NCBI GenBank assembly: GCA_018292915.2
Contig: JACVVK020000151.1
Location: forward strand, 452,501 to 516,500
Length of the DNA: 64,000 nt
Reading direction: 5' to 3'
Origin: Batillaria attramentaria
Lineage: Eukaryota; Mollusca; Gastropoda; Batillariidae
A model generated the notes under the pieces. That model made no database searches. It saw only the letters and a list, made by a program, of their open reading frames with translations, and was not told where the DNA came from. Below are positions 13,001-27,796 of the stretch, piece by piece. Every line of letters starts with the position of its first letter. Position 1 is the first letter of the stretch. The translations under genes and the position numbers were made by a program.

Positions 13001-16000
13001 ATTTCAAGCTGGAGCAGAAAAAAAAATGAATGTGTTTGACAAGTAACTGGCCCAGAAAGGGAGTCACATGACCTGGAAATGGAATGTCTGTGTGTAACCA
13101 GCGTTACGTGACGTGTCCGGCTTGTTGATTTGAATGTCACTGCCTCGCGGTGATGATGTCGGTGACATGCTGTCAATGTCCACCGTTGGTAACACCTGTC
13201 AAACATATTGAACAGGACAGTTGTGTATTTGATCCAATACTCATGCAGTGACACATAACAAACCACGGCAACCCAACAAGTAAGTATAATATGAGACGGT
13301 AAAGCTTAATGTTACACATAGGATTCTTTATCTGTCACTGGTACCATACTCTCCTTCCCTACCACGCCACCTACGTTATAAACAACAAACATAATATGGA
13401 CCAGTAAAGCTTAATGTTACACATAGGATTCTTTATCTGTCACTGGTACTATACTCTCCTTCCCTACCCCCACCTACGTTATAAACAACGAACATAATAT
13501 GGACCAGTAAACCTTAATGTTACACATAGGATTCTTTATCTGTCACTGGTACTATACTCTCCTTTCCAACAACCATCAATGTTAAAAGCAACAAACAAAC
13601 ATTAAGTATCAGTGGGGATGGGGAGCCTGCGTACCTGTTTTCCCAGTTCTGGCACACGCTCTGCCTGCACCTCACCGCCCTCTGTCATAGCCACCATGGC
13701 AACATTGGTTGCTGCGGTAACAACAGGCCTGATGGGAGCGGAGGAAGTTGGAGGTAGTGAGTGGGGCAGTGTTTCCCGTCCCACAGCCAGGCCAGGCTCC
13801 ATGCGAGGTTTACCCAGCGGAACCGCTACAGGGATCAACTGGCCTGCTACAGGGGCTGCACAAATAATGTTGTGGTTGTGAACATGGCAACATCTACAGG
13901 GATCAACTGGCCTGCTACAGGGGCTGCACAAATAATGTTGTGGTTGTGAACATGGCAACATCTACAGGGATCAACTGGCCTGCTACAGGGGCTGCACAAA
14001 TAATGTTGTGGTTGTGAACATGGCAACATCTACAGGGATCAACTGGCCTGCTACAGGGGCTGCACAAATAATGTTGTGGTTGTGAACATGGCAACATCTA
14101 CAGGGATCAACTGGCCTGCTACAGGGGCTGCACAAATAATGTTGTGGTTGTGAACATGGCAACATCTACAGGGATCAACTGGCCTGCTACAGGGGCTGCA
14201 CAAATAATGTTGTGGTTGTGAACATGGCAACATCTACAGGGATCAACTGGCCTGCTACAGGGGCTGCACAAATAATGTTGTGGTTGTGAACATGGCAACA
14301 TCTACAGGGATCAACTGGCCTGCTACAGGGGCTGCACAAATAATGTAGTGGTTGTGAACATGGCAACATCTACAGGGATCAACTGGCCTGCTACAGGGGC
14401 TGCACAAATAATGTTGTGGTTGTGAACATGGCAACATCTAGGGTGCAATTACAGAAAAAGTCTGAAGTGTAAACATGAAATGGATTTCTACTGATATTTT
14501 TGCTGTACATGTATATGTAAAAGCTTCCATTTGATCTACCTAACAACCCTTAAACACAGAACAATCAATATCAACAACAGAAACAGAAGAAGAGAACTTG
14601 CACAAATAAGATGTTCCTCTGTCCAAACACATTCCACCGTCATTATACTGCACCATGGTATACTGCTACATTCTATACATATGACACAGGTGCTATGTGT
14701 AGCAGGTCCCTGGACCTGTTGGATCAGATCTGTCAGAAGACTGTGTGGACCAATCGCGGGTCTCAAAAATCAGTCTGTGAGAACCACTTGACACCTTGAT
14801 GAAAGCCTTACCGCTAATTTCATAATTTTCATGAGCATACACACAAACATTGCTGGTGAGTTCCCAAACACATAACAGTAAAGGGGAATGTTAATGAGAA
14901 ACATGAATGGAATAAAACATTGTCATTTCCTTCAACACAGAACACGTGCATGCAACACGTCTGACTCGCTTCACTGTTTGGAAACAATTTTGTGATGGAA
15001 TTCAGTATTTAGCAGAAACATCCTCAGGCTCTTCGCGGTGGACTGTATCTCATAGAGAACAAACCTGAATGTATGCTACCATAATTTAAACTCAGATACC
15101 AGCTAGGTGTAGAATATACTATCAGATCACAGAACCTTTTTCCCACTGACCTGGTGCAGAATATTTTATCAGATCACTGAACCTTTTCCCCACTGACCTG
15201 GTGCAGAATATTTTATCAGATCACTGAACCTTTTCCCCACTGACCTGGTGCAGAAGAAGTGAGTGGCACATAGCCAGTGTTCGGCGTGAAGTAAAACTGA
15301 CGTGGACCTCCGGCCGTTGTTCCATCATCATACAACTGTCCACCAACACCTCCCATTGTCTGAGTTTTGGATGATTTCACATCCATTGTGCCTGAACATA
15401 ACACAGAAAAAAAGAAGAAGTATTCACAGCTCAGTAACAGAAACCATGGTAACGGGTGCGTCAACCACATGAATGTGACTGGTCAGAATTGCTGCGTTAC
15501 AACTCTAATTACAGTTCTAATTCTAAATCCAAATATTTGGGGAATAAAGTTGAAATCATGACAGCTTGTTTTTGTGCACACCAAACTTACACGTCCTTTT
15601 TTTGTCTTCTTCTGCTCTCTTGCATGTAGCATTTCAGCAGTCTAACAGAAAGTGACCTCAACTGACATTTTGTTTTCACGATGCAAGAAATCTACGGCTA
15701 TAAATATATAAAAGAGTAAAAAACAATATATCTGAATCAGACAAGAAGAGAAAACGCCTCAAACTGACTGTCGACACGTTTGGGTGAAGGGATGCGTGAG
15801 GCTCGAGGCTTGGCCTGATTCTGGTAATGAAGGTAAGGGTCGCGCATGGTGGTGCGACCTTTCTGGTACTGCGCCTTGCCGTAGATCTTTGTCATCACGG
15901 CCTCGTCGTTATACGGGATCTTCGACTTCTGAAATATCCAGAGAAAAAGGATTAGACAAACATGTACAGCTATACATACTTTTAATCTGACCTCCTTTCT

Positions 16001-19000
16001 CTACAACCCATGATGGTGGACACTGTAGTGGTGTGTACAACATGCTTCATACGTTGCAGCTTTGTGTCAGTGTATGTGAGGGACAGGGAGGAGGGGGGGG
16101 GGGATGTACAGAGGTGATGTAAATACACTGACTGAACTACTCTGTGTTTACTGAAACACAAACGAAATCAACCCCTGACTGACCGCTAAAAGAAAGTGAT
16201 TATATCGTTACCTTTGGTGCTGGTCTTGACTTGACCAGTCTCTTTCCCTTGGTGGGCTGAGTGATTGTGTCAGACAACGGCTGTGTTTTACCCAGTCCCG
16301 AGTCAATCTTGCTCATCCTGGGAGCTCCAGATCCAAATCCAACGACAGGTTTTCCGGCCGTTCCACGGGTCCCTTTCCTACTCTCTTGGTAACTGTTGGG
16401 TTGTGTCCCCTTGGTGACGGCATGCCGCGAATCCCATTCAACTTCGCGCTGAAGTACAGACAGGGGGGAAAAATGATAACATGGACTCGGCTCAAATGAA
16501 TCACGTACAATTGGTATAAAACCAAGTCAAAGAGACAGCTCTGGCCAAATGACAGTTTTCTGTTTACACGATGATTTAGTACATGTAGATGTAGATGTAA
16601 ATGCAGATGTGTGCGTGCACGTGTGCGTGTGTGTGTGTGCGTGTGTGTGTGCGTGTGCGTGATTGAGCATGAGAGAGGTTAGATTTATGATTATCTGAAG
16701 TTATGTATAGTTGATTTTTTATTTATTTTTTTTTTGCTGCCCCAACTCATTGCCAACTCCAGTGGTGATCCTCCCAGGTCATGGGTGGAACACACGGAGG
16801 ACTCGGAAGCTGGGACAATTTTTATTATGCATGGAGATGAGGATGATAGTAAGATGATGCTATGGAGGTCCATGTGGTTTGGGACTGCTGGACAGGGCCG
16901 CATTCCACGCTTCCTGTCATAAATATCCCGGCATTAACCAGGCCCGGGAACTACGGCACCTGTGGTGCAGGCCGTGTAATCATCCACATCATAAGACGTG
17001 TCATACTAAGGGAAGCACCCCCAAAGTCGCACCCGTGAAGTGGGTGAAACTCGGCTGTGTGGCAACAGCCTCCTCATCGGGCCCATAGCACACCCGCTCT
17101 GGGTAGGAGCCGACCTAGGCATGAAAAATCCCGCTTGCCTTGGCTGGGATTCGAACCCGGGTCTCCCGGTCCATGATCTGAAGTGCTAACCACTACACTA
17201 CGGGGGCCGGTGTATAGTTGATTTTATGCTATTTATTCTGAAGTCTTGAAATGTCTGTTGGTCTTGTCTTTTTTTATGTCATGCTTTTTACGTGATGTGT
17301 ATTTCAGGCAAAAACAATGTCCCTTTTAGGGATGAATAAAGTATTTTCAATTCAATTCAGTTCAGTTCAGTTCTGGTGTGATTTTCTTGTAACATTATTA
17401 CCTTGACTTCATCTCGCAGGCTAGAGATGCGTTTTTCAACCATCTTTCTTATGTGGTTCATCTCGGAACTGCAACAAAGAGGAGGAAAGAAATGTCTACA
17501 AGCATTTTATCGAAAAAACAAAACAAAACCCCAAAACAACAACAACAGCAGCAGGACATATATGGCTTTAATCTTTTCACCCCAACATATGTCTAGAAAG
17601 CCATCAGAACTGTTTTTGAAAAACTAAGGCCTTTATTTTTTGTCAGCTGCGGTGTCTAAAATGGATCAAAGGAAAAGAAGGAAAACTTGCCCATGTAAAG
17701 TACCAACCTACTTTCCACTAACCATAGAAGAACTGGGCTACTTGAAATCAAGCATTACCCTGACAGTTGTCAATCCCTAAATACATTTTTTCCAGCTGAA
17801 AACAGTTTTGGACGCAAAAATCTAACACTGAACACAGAGATCCAGCAAAAAGCAAAAAACAAAACAACAACAACAAAAAGACAGACTGGTAATGCCTTTA
17901 ATGACTCACGTGCAACCTTGACCTTGACTAGAGATCACTCAAAAAGGCATTTGTTACAACTAACAGCACAGATATTTCCAAAACCTTCACCCAATCCTTG
18001 TGATCTTGACCAACGAGGTCACTCACAAACGTATGTAGTATAAAAAAAACCCCAAAAAAACAAGAAAGAAAAGAAGAAGACAATTTGACACAGACCTGTT
18101 ACTTCCAGCACCAGCCACACCAAGCAGTGTGTACACATCCACATCCTGTCGTGACCTCAGCAACAGGTCAAGGTTATTCTCCAGGGTCTGTCGCTTGGCA
18201 ACAATGCTGCGCAGCACAGTGTGAGCGTCCTCAAACTTGTTAACAACAGGAGCATCTCTAGAGGTTTTGCCGGATGACCTTGACACGCTGGAACTCTCCT
18301 CTCTCTTGGTCTTGACCAGCTTGGAGTAGGGGGTGCTGTTGGGATCTCGCACTCGCTTCTGCACAGTGAACAGGGAGAGGGGTTAGCCTACGTAGGTCAC
18401 TAGTGGAAGCAAACTCAACAAAAAAAAAAAAAGGAACGCAGTCTTTAGAGCTGAGCCAAGGCGCTGACTGCAACAGGAATGGGAACTTGTTTCCTGACAG
18501 TTATGCAAAGTCTTAAAAATAAGTCTGTGCGATTTCAGCATCAAACTCACACTGCAGCCCCCCCCCCCCCCCCCAAAAAAAAAAAAAGTGAGCTAAATTA
18601 CTACAAAACTAATGTGAACCTGTTGTGTCATCACCCATTACATGTATAGTGTTAAAGTAAAGTAAAGAAGCATTTGCAGGATACATGTGTACGTAATTCT
18701 GCGTATGTACTACGACATTTTTACCAGGTAGAACTCCAAAGGTGCAGGTTCGTCGGCTGGAAGCCTGTACCTTGCTGTTTTCTTGGGATCATTCTGAAAG
18801 TACACACAGCAAAGATACAGGCAGCCAATGACACCTTCTGATCACAAGGTCACCAAAATCTGCAGCAGTAGAAGTGTACGCAGCACCACAAGAATGTCAT
18901 GACAAATTCTACAAAACATATCACAGATACAAAAACACTCAAAAACACTCTCAAATGGTACTTGCTGGAAGTGAAGGAATTGACTGTGTTGGCAGTAGGC

Positions 19001-22000
19001 TGGTGTGATGGGGGAGTACTTGGAGTGGGATGGTGTAATGTTGCTTGTGGATTGGTCTGCCAGCTCGGAGTATAGTAACTGGTGTTAACATCATAGTAAC
19101 AGTGACTGGAGACGGCCTTGCAGACAGGAGGAGGGACAGCTACCCAAACTGAACAGTCCAGTTGAACAATATTCAATCCAGACAGACTAACTGGTCAGTT
19201 ATGTTTGATTTTTCTTGACTTATTGACAAGTCATGGTGAAAGACTCGCCCAATTTCCACAACCATGATGGAATAGGCAATGTTAGGAGCCTGACCTGTGT
19301 GGAAGTTAATCCTATTTTTAGCCACAAGGTTCAATGTACTTGCACTAGTCTCAAGGCTCAGGCAAGGCAGACAACCTACTCACCTAGATCTAGATACAAG
19401 TCCATACAAACGACATAATATGTGTAGCTGTGAAAAGATATATGACACGAGTCACGCACCAGGGCACAACACCCTATCCAATTACACTAGTCAGGTAGGA
19501 GTCATTCAGAGGAAGATTGAGTGTCGTGCTGAGCGGAATCAGGCGAGAGAGACACCTGTCTTGTCCCCCCCCCCCCTCCCCCCCACCAACCACCAGCTGT
19601 GCATGCAAAACTAATTCGCTGACACTCTAGAGACTTCAACAATCTTTGTTAGTGTATACCCAACGTAACAGTGTCAGTGTGACGAGACTTGTGTAGACTA
19701 TTGTGAAACCAAATACATGTACATCTACATGTACAAAATGAGCAAGTGGGGACTGCAGCAGTGAAAAGTTCCCCTTGACATGTACATATACTTCTAGTAA
19801 CACCCACCATAAAGAAAGAGCATGGTGCACCTTGAAAGGTCCTGTTACATATTACCTATGAAATAAATTCAGAACAAGCTTTCTTTCAGATTCTTCTTGT
19901 ACATGCTGATAAAAGAACTCACAAAAAACTAATTCAATTCTGTAGGCCTGTGTAGAAATCTTCCAGTTTCTGGTAAAATAAAACATGTATTGACAATGTT
20001 ACACAGCAAATCCCATCCAAACTCTACTCCTGCTAGCGGTCATGTACGTAGACATTCTCAAATGGGGGATACAGTACATGTATGCATGGTGGAAAAGGAC
20101 GTTAAACTAGCGCCCACCTCACTCTCTGGGGGAGGAGGGGGGGATGGAATTGGTTGATTGCACTTTGACCTAAACGTATTCTCTTTTCAAAATGCCTTCC
20201 AAAGGAAGGAGAGAGAGAGAGAGAGGGGGGGGGGGGGGAGCTGGGGGGCAAGTGATGATTACATGTACATGTACTGACCCAGATGGATTCGGCCGTCTGG
20301 TCCTCCAGTGTTGAGAGGTCGTGCACCAACTTGCGGGCCTTGTCCACGGGACTCCCTCCATCCTGTCGCCTGCACAACACACAGACATGGTGACTGTTAG
20401 AACTGAACGCTACATACTGAGAACCACTACAACGTGGCCAGATCTTCTGATTACAATACACCTCAACCTCACCAGAGGTTACATGGTGTTTGAGATCCAC
20501 AGCAAGAACCACCAGTAACATGTTCTCATTACTCGCAAGTGACAATGTTGAGTTGACAGTACTTGAGCTTATGATGAATACACTAAGCATCTAATTTGGT
20601 TTTTCACAGTTCAGTACTCTGTAGTATCCTATGGGGAGCCGGGGTGGCCGAATGGTAGAGCGTTGGACTTCTAATGCTCAGGTCGTGAGTTCGTATCCCA
20701 GCTGGGGCCAAATATTTGTGCTGGCTTTTTTATCATTGCCCCGTCTTTGGTATCACCCGTATGTGGTGGAAAAGGACGTTAAACCCCCAAACACCCATCC
20801 ACCCACCCTGTAGTATCCTATACATGAAAGTGCACACCACAAAAACAACAAACAAACAAAAAAGTCAGAAGGAACTGAGAAAGGAACACTTGACTGGTCT
20901 GTGGTCTCCCTTGTGTCTGTGGTCTCCCTTGTGTCTGTGGTCTCCCTTGCTGGGGTGACTTACAGAAAAAAGTCTATCGAACAAGACAGCATTCACCCTC
21001 CCCCCCCCCCCCAACCAAAAAAGAAGAAAATTGAAATAAAGGGGATGGGTGGGGGGTTCCATCCATTCCTCCCCTCGCCGTCCCCATCCATTATTGTCTC
21101 CAAGCCGTGTTCCCACATGTGTGTGCGGAGCGCCAGCCTCCCATCTGTATGCAGCCTCACATGTCCCGCCCTGCTGGCCGCCTGTATCCCCCCGTTTCTC
21201 ACCGCCACTCTCTGTTTGACTAGTCGCGCTCACGCATGACTCCACAACCACCAGCACCGACAACTCTCCTTCTTAAGGGTGGATAATCCAGACTAGTGTT
21301 TGATGGCCATGACTGGCCTGTCAGACGGCGCATACACGCTTGCAAATGGCCGGGTGAAAAGTGATTTTTGCCGTGTTTGCTGGCAGCTTTCAACTTTCAT
21401 CTCTGAAAACATGAGCTCTGCGCAAGTCTTGGGGGGGGGGGGGGGGGGGGCGCAGATCACGAAACATTAGATCAAAAAAATAAAAATAAATCACTACATG
21501 GCAAGTGATATTTTGCTGGTTTAATTGTAAATTCATGCATGAGTTGGGCACTGGTCTTTCACATAATGATCATCACTGTGTTTGTTGGCCAAGGTTTGTT
21601 CAGTCACCATTACATCAGGTCTACACAAACAACAGACGGCTGATGTTAAACGGGGCCTGATACTCAGCGACAAATGGAAATCAGAATATGTGAAAGAATA
21701 CTGAAATGAAAATCGGTCCAAATGAAAATCATCACCACCAAAATAATAAAAACCTGACACAAAGAAAGAGTGAACTTCGGTTGAATGACCTCCCCTCTTT
21801 TACATACAAATGTCTTCAGACAGAAACAATGCTTGCCCAGTTCTGCGCCCCTAATATCATGCTCCCTATACTGTAACAAATAACAACTGATGTGCCTCTA
21901 CAAAAACAACAAATGTCTTCAGACAGAAACAATGCTTGCCCAGTTCTGCGCCCCTAACATATAATGCTCCCTATACTGTAACAAACAACAACTGATGTGC

Positions 22001-22992
22001 CTCTACAAAAACAACAACAAATGTCCTGACAGAAAAACCCAAAACCTTCACAATCTTTACCACATCACCAAAACAACAACAAAATAGATGCTTCTTGGAA
22101 TGTGTCACCATTTTCATCCTTTTTATCATTTTATGATTTATGTCCATGAATCTTTCTGAGCAGCAACTTGTACAGAGACGTCAGCCCCCCCCCCTCCCCC
22201 CCTCCTCGCGCCCGGTGCACGCGCCCCGCCCCCTCGGGCCCTCACGTGCCACAAGTGGCCAACCCCAAGGTCCCTGCAGCCAGTCGCCGCACGCGCGGAT
22301 TAAGGGAGCGCTTATCAAAACCCATCTGTTGTATTCAGGTCAGCTAGTCGTGCGGATTACTCATGGGCCCAGGGCGTGCTCGGGCAAGGTTCATAAAATT
22401 GGTGATTGGACTTTGCGCATTCAATGCACGGCAACATTCTCAAGCCCCATCCCACCCCAACCTCACCCCACCCCCACCTCCTGACGGCCTCTCTCCCGGC
22501 AACGCGTCGTCTGCCCGCCTCCCGTGATGCTTTGCTGCCAATTGGTGATCAGCACACAAGACGCATCCGAGTTTTTGTCCGGAATTAGCGCGTCCTGAAT
22601 AAGTAAACATGCTGTCTGTCTGTCTAGGGAGTCTGGCTACTGCTTGTCTCGCTCTTTTCTTCAACTTGTCACCGACATCTATTGCTTTGGACACTGTACA
22701 GAGGCCCTGGCTGTTACCCGTCTGCGACAGGCGGTATCACTATCCGAATGGCGAATGTGTATGACTGTCGTCTGCACGATCCCTTGAAGTAAACAAATTC
22801 CTTGACTTTGAGAAAACAAAACACGTGTTGTCCAGCTGGAAAAAATTGCCATCCCCAGCAAATGTTCATTTTATTTTTGACTGCCATGGGAAACTGACCA
22901 TGCTATACTGGCGTTACTGCCACACATGAGCAAATCGCCATTGTGTTTTACATCTTCTCTTTTTATTTGTTTGTTTGTTGTTGTTGTCGTTG

Positions 22993-23056
<64 letters not shown>

Positions 23057-25194
23057 TGTGTGTGGTGTGTGTGTTTGGGGGGGGCGGGGGGGCGGGTCGT
23101 CCAGTCGGTGTTGTTTTGTTTTTTCTTGGGGGAGGGGGGGGGGAGAAGACGGGGATGTCTTAGTTTCACATCCACGCATACAGTAACAATACTTAAAGAA
23201 CAATACACAATGTCAACTGTACTTATCATTAGCTGCCGCTGGGGGGGAGGGGACAGGACAGGACAGCTGGGGGTGGGGTGCGTGGAGGTGGGGTGCGTGG
23301 GGGGTGGGGAGTCGGCACTAGGAAGCGTGTATGCATGCGGGAGACCTAAATGTTAAAATTGTCTTACTGTCACGCGTGTCCTAGTGTCACAATAGAAGTA
23401 GCACAGGTGTCAAAAACGCCGGGAAGACTAGTGCCGCCATACACACAAAAGAGCTTGCATGTTTCCAAAAGCCGAGGAAGATATGCACGGCATACAAGTG
23501 TATGTGCCACACAATGGCCGGCGCTTGATGAGAACTGTGCGGGAAGTCAATAACTAGTCCCGCCTGGCATGCAAAGGCACGATTTTCTATTGAGACTGCA
23601 CACAATTAGGGCCGAGCAAAGGGCAACTGAGCTAACAGTAACAGATCACTGGGCACAGGGCCGACCCAGCTTCGTCACTCCACCACACGCTACAGCGGAA
23701 TACGGAACACTTCGGGCCATGTGTGACACGCTGCGGCCAAGTGGCTAATATGCCTGCCGTGGGTTCAAATCTGCCTGTGGAAATTGTGACTGACACGATC
23801 TCAGTCAAGTCAAGTCAAGTCAAGTCAGGTCAAAATACTTTATTAATTTTATCCCCGTAGGGCAATTCATGCGGGCGAGCGTAAGACACATAAAATAAGT
23901 TTCTATATTACAATAAATAAATAAATAATACATGTGTAATACATGTAATACCCAAATGCCACACTAAACTGAAGTGCCGCGAACGGAACACTACACGCAC
24001 GCCCACGTAAACAACGCACATTCATTCACACATCAGACACAATCACCTGGTGTGTGGTCAGCTTAGCTAGTCAAGGTTCGATATTCAAAACTACAGTTAT
24101 GTGTTTGTGGGGTGAACATTTCCAGCAGGGGGAGGAAGGCAGAATACAATGTACCCGGAAAGAACCCCCGACCGACGACTGGTTCCAACCAGCGCTACAC
24201 ACTAGAGGTGAAATATCGGGACTCGAACCCCCGACCTATCGTACTGGTGGCAGGTGTTGTCCCCACTACTCCAACGACCACCACAAATGATGAACATGAG
24301 GTGCGTGTTGTGAACTCTGTCACGACGTCTGTGCGCGGCTGCTGCCTCCTGCAAGCGGGACATTTGTCACGTGATGTTCACACCACGACCCACGCCGAAC
24401 TCAGCAAGACATTTAGTGGCACTAATATACAAATGCTCAGTGAGTAAAAGTACAGCGTGTTGTAACACCTGACACTGTCTGTACAATAATGTCATCTACC
24501 TCGCTGTCCAGTGTTATCGATCAAACGGTCACGATAACCGGTCCGATGATAGGACGAGAAAGTTGACCAACTCACATCACGGTGATCGTGTCCACAGTGC
24601 AGCTGACCCTCTTCCATCTCAAACTGTACATCACTACATGTACATTTGGCGTCACAGTCTGATATCGGCTTCAGAAATTTGCCCTGAAGACGGTGTCCGG
24701 CCAACACGTTGCTTTGTCTCGTCAGTTTACATTATTCTAGTTGTGTCTACAACGACACGATACAACCTTCTCTTTACGCGGCCACATAATGGAATTAACA
24801 TTATTCCAAGTTCTCAAGTGGTTAGTCACTATGTACTTTCTTTTTAAAGTCACATTCACGGTCGTGGCCCGGATGTTAAACGTTTGCATTGTTGTACATG
24901 AATATACGGGAACCTAGTGAACTCACAAATGGTAGAGAGTCGTGACAGATGAAATATACAACCTGACAGGTATACTGCGCTGTCTCGGAGTAATGTGCCG
25001 GGAATTTACAGCGCGGCCAAATCACTTATCATCATCACCTACACACATGCAAAGGCGACATTATCAATATTAGTTTTATTGACACATACGGCGCTGTTAG
25101 TTTGCTTATCACAGATGGAAGTGAGTCGGGTTTAGACAACAGCGATCATACGTTCTCAGAAGCGATGGTGCGCGAAGTGGTGGTGGTAGGGGAA

Positions 25195-25237
<43 letters not shown>

Positions 25238-27741
25238 GGAGGGGGGAGGGGGGGTGGGGGGAGGAGGGGGGGGGAGGGGGGGAGGAGCGGGGCTTCGGAT
25301 ACACGTAGCAGTCATTGATTAATCATGAAAACAGAGTCTATGGTTACAATGGTTTCCTTAATCGCGACTTTGATTTCCTGTGAGTTCATCTGTCTGGGCA
25401 ACGTGTTCAAAATAAAACCCTAATTTGACCCCCGAACACCTTACAGTCAGAGTCAAGACAGAGCTTCAATCCGCGAGGGACGTGGGTAACAGACAGATTC
25501 AGTCTCTAACTGTCCCATGACTTTCATAGCAAGGCGGACATATGTCCTATCACGTCTGCGACACGATGGTAAATATTCAGGACAAATGTCCTATATTCTG
25601 ATGGTCCAACTGGACATTTGTCCTCTTACAGTTCCTACGGATATGAAGCCGTGTAAAGGTCGGATGAAGCCAGCTCGTACACTACAAAGTGTTCAGACTA
25701 GAGTCTGTAGCACACTATTGGCAAAACACGATGGGAAATCTGTCCGTGGCGCATCCAAGTTCATGCAGCAGGGAGCTAAAGTAAAACTGGAAGGAAGAAG
25801 AACCTGAAAAGGAATACATCTTACTGTTCAAAAGTTGTTTACGCTCGATAAGTTGAGTGCTTCAAGCGTTGGTTTTCTGATTTTGCGGTGAAAACTGGTA
25901 CAAGCCTCCATCAATAAACAGTAGAGTCCCCTTTCGATGTCTCGGATTTCCCACACCTATAATTTCAGTCTTTGCGGACCTGTCGGGCGACACAGAAAAC
26001 GTCCAGCGACTTCATGCGGGATTTCTAACGGTTGCAGTGTCACGGTGGGATATTATAGTTGTCACATCTTTGATTTCAAATCGGGTTGCCACCCAACCGA
26101 CACACAGTCAAAATCCCCATCACCCGACAATGATCCTAATGTATACTTATGTAGGATGTAGGAACCGGGCTCCCGCCTCCTGAGTGGGGCTAGGATGAAC
26201 CTCATGAAATCTGCCTCTCTGAATGGAACTAGGATGAACCTCATGAAATCTGCCTCTCTGAATGGAACTAGGATGAACCTCATGAAATCTGCTGCTCTGA
26301 AACCCCAAAACTGAGAGGAAAACAAACTGCATGTAGCGCCGAACATGTATAAGGACAAGCGTCATCATTGTCCTGATCAAACCTTCTATTACGCCACTGA
26401 CGCGGCACCACCGTGACACAGGAATGTACATTAAGCACTCGCCTGACCCTTGTCTGTCGTCAGCGGGAAACATGCCGAATGTCAACGACAAATCGGATTA
26501 GGGGGACAAAAACTCTACGTGTAGGAAGGCTGCACGTGTACTGTATACATACTCCGTGCTATTCTAGTCTAGTCAGCCTATCCCCAGTACGTGCAGCCCG
26601 GCAATAGACGACTCCACTCGGCAAGGTGCCCCGATCCAAAACCTTTACAGTACGTCCACGGTGTCATTGTATGGGGACAGAGGTGATTTCAAGATGAAAG
26701 AGATTGACGTAACTGGTTTATTTCCTCAAATGACGTCAATGGACTTACTGCTTTCTCTCCATGTTTCAATATCAAACTACCCGTGCTTCCCTCGTTGCCA
26801 TGTCTGGCCCACTATGCCGCGGGGCACGATTGGCTGAGCTCTTAGAGGCTCCAAAAACTCGGCTGTGTAAAAATCACGATTTGGGCAAAAGAAGACGGGA
26901 GCCGACTGTTGTGGATTAAAAATCGTGAAGTGGGCAAAATGGTGCAATTCCGTTTAAACGTTTATAATAGGTTCCAACATACAAAGGAACGGGGGGAGGG
27001 GGGGGGGGAGAGAGAGAGAGAGAGTTCAATGTCATCCACACGTCATGATCAGTGACAGAATGAGAGGCGGGCAGTTGTTGCTGGTTCTGGTGGCATGCAA
27101 TGTCTGTCAGGCATCATTTCTCATACCATGATCCCCCGATCGGCCTCACAAACAAAACACAATCATCATGGACATCCAGCATGGCGCAGGCACGCGATAT
27201 GCATTTCTGTTTTTATCCAGTATATTTCTGTGAGACAGTCGTTCCGTGCTTACTCAGTTTTGGACGGTTGGAAGTGAGTAAAGGTTGGAATAGGGGATCT
27301 TCCACTTTCCTGTCTGCCTACCCACTTGGCCATCCTGACTTTACCAGTCTTTTGCGCGATACACCCACAAACACAAACAAGTACAGAAATACACATATAG
27401 AGAAATACAACTTTTAAAACAGGAGTCTTCTTTGGAGCTGAGTGGAACTGGGGTAGAGTTTGAACAAAGACACTGGGTGTGGGTGCGGGGAACGGCCTGC
27501 AGGTGGTCACTTCGAGATTATATTTGTTGTGCCTTGTTTCTAGCCCAAATCCAGAAAGGAATTCGGGGAAAAAAAATGCTGCACTAGGGCTGCACGATAA
27601 TACAACATCTTACAATCCGGACCTTAACGTGGTCACATGGTACATGTACCACCATTTTCCAGAGAAAAGGTTAGTAAGCATGGACATTATTTTTCATCTT
27701 TCTTACTTCTTTCTCGCTCATCTACCCCCCCCCCCCCAAAG

Positions 27742-27796
<55 letters not shown>

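Noticed and set aside
13847..14437. Repeated 60-aa minus-strand frames
   Set aside because: They arise from the 68-bp minisatellite read through acceptor copies and end at the repeated stop; not genes.
20640..20712. tRNA gene (Leu-like)
   Set aside because: It is the head of a SINE with perfect TSDs and a second copy at 39748-39921.
22140..22700. Pro/Arg-rich coding exon in a GC-rich patch
   Set aside because: No conserved motif, no matching splice phase with TALPID3 exons 7-8, and frames are open on both strands because of composition.
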